The notes under the pieces are model-generated. The model did no database searches, was not told the origin of the DNA, and was given only the letters and a program-made list of their open reading frames with translations. A stretch of 5,708 nt of DNA. Origin: Bacteroidales bacterium. Lineage in GTDB: Bacteria > Bacteroidota > Bacteroidia > Bacteroidales > UBA1556. Position 1 is the first letter of the stretch. Each line of letters begins with the position of its first letter. A program made the position numbers and the translations under genes. The stretch covers positions 1-5,708 of the forward strand of contig JAGLDA010000195.1 of the NCBI GenBank assembly GCA_023145955.1, read 5' to 3'. This document shows, one piece after another, positions 5,641-5,708 of the stretch.

Positions 5641-5708
5641 TTATAAATAATCATCAAAATATTTAGCTATTTTGTTTTCTAAGTGCAGCCTATTCATTCC
5701 TCTTACAT
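5641..5708 (-). CDS. Probable C-terminal end of an unidentified minus-strand gene (cut by window edge)
   Basis: Reading leftward from the right edge, one frame stays open for 21 codons plus a partial one and ends at TAA (5641-5643). It encodes ...VRGMNRLHLENKIAKYFDDYL, a balanced, protein-like composition that contrasts with the AT-only-looking intergenic DNA to its left. The direction matches the neighbouring minus-strand genes. It is too short to assign a family, and chance openness over 22 codons in AT-rich DNA is possible. An ATG at 5695-5697 lies in this frame, but a peptide of 18 residues would be an unlikely gene. Confidence 0.45.
   Translation of the reverse strand, partial: VRGMNRLHLENKIAKYFDDYL

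Overview
The window looks like a piece of a Bacteroidota chromosome. It is AT-rich. Two intergenic regions carry the phylum's TAnnTTTG -7 promoter element. The starts have A-rich leaders instead of clear Shine-Dalgarno sequences. The first gene ends in a type IX secretion (T9SS) type A sorting domain, which is specific to this phylum. I cannot place the organism below phylum or class from the sequence alone.

Layout, left to right. (1) 1-1050 (+): the C-terminal part of a secreted Asp-box (BNR, sialidase-like beta-propeller) protein with a T9SS sorting tail; its 5' end lies outside the window. (2) 1189-2079 (+): an RsuA/RluB-family pseudouridine synthase with its own promoter. (3) 2108-2140: a strong hairpin terminator between convergent genes, probably working both ways. 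(4) 2157-3641 (-): a Wzx/MATE-like polytopic oligosaccharide flippase, apparently starting at TTG. (5) 3834-4178 (-): ribosome-binding factor A. (6) 4402-5442 (-): a signal-peptide-bearing protein of unknown function, with an acidic N-terminal domain, a Tyr/Pro strip, a His/Gly cluster and a long basic low-complexity tail. (7) 5641-5708 (-): probably the last codons of another minus-strand gene entering from the right edge. The gaps of 192 and 223 bp on either side of rbfA hold degenerate short repeats of roughly 7-bp period. The 198-bp gap at the right holds a hairpin and a promoter.

The genes do not form one pathway. Two act on ribosomes (RluB-like 23S rRNA modification and RbfA 30S maturation), and three concern the envelope or exterior (T9SS cargo, flippase, secreted His-rich protein). 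The minus-strand genes are separated by gaps of about 190-220 bp and are probably transcribed as separate units. I see no mobile element, CRISPR array, tRNA or rRNA, and no convincing new multi-gene system. The least explained item is the secreted His/Tyr/Pro/basic-tail protein, followed by the repeat-like intergenic DNA around rbfA.
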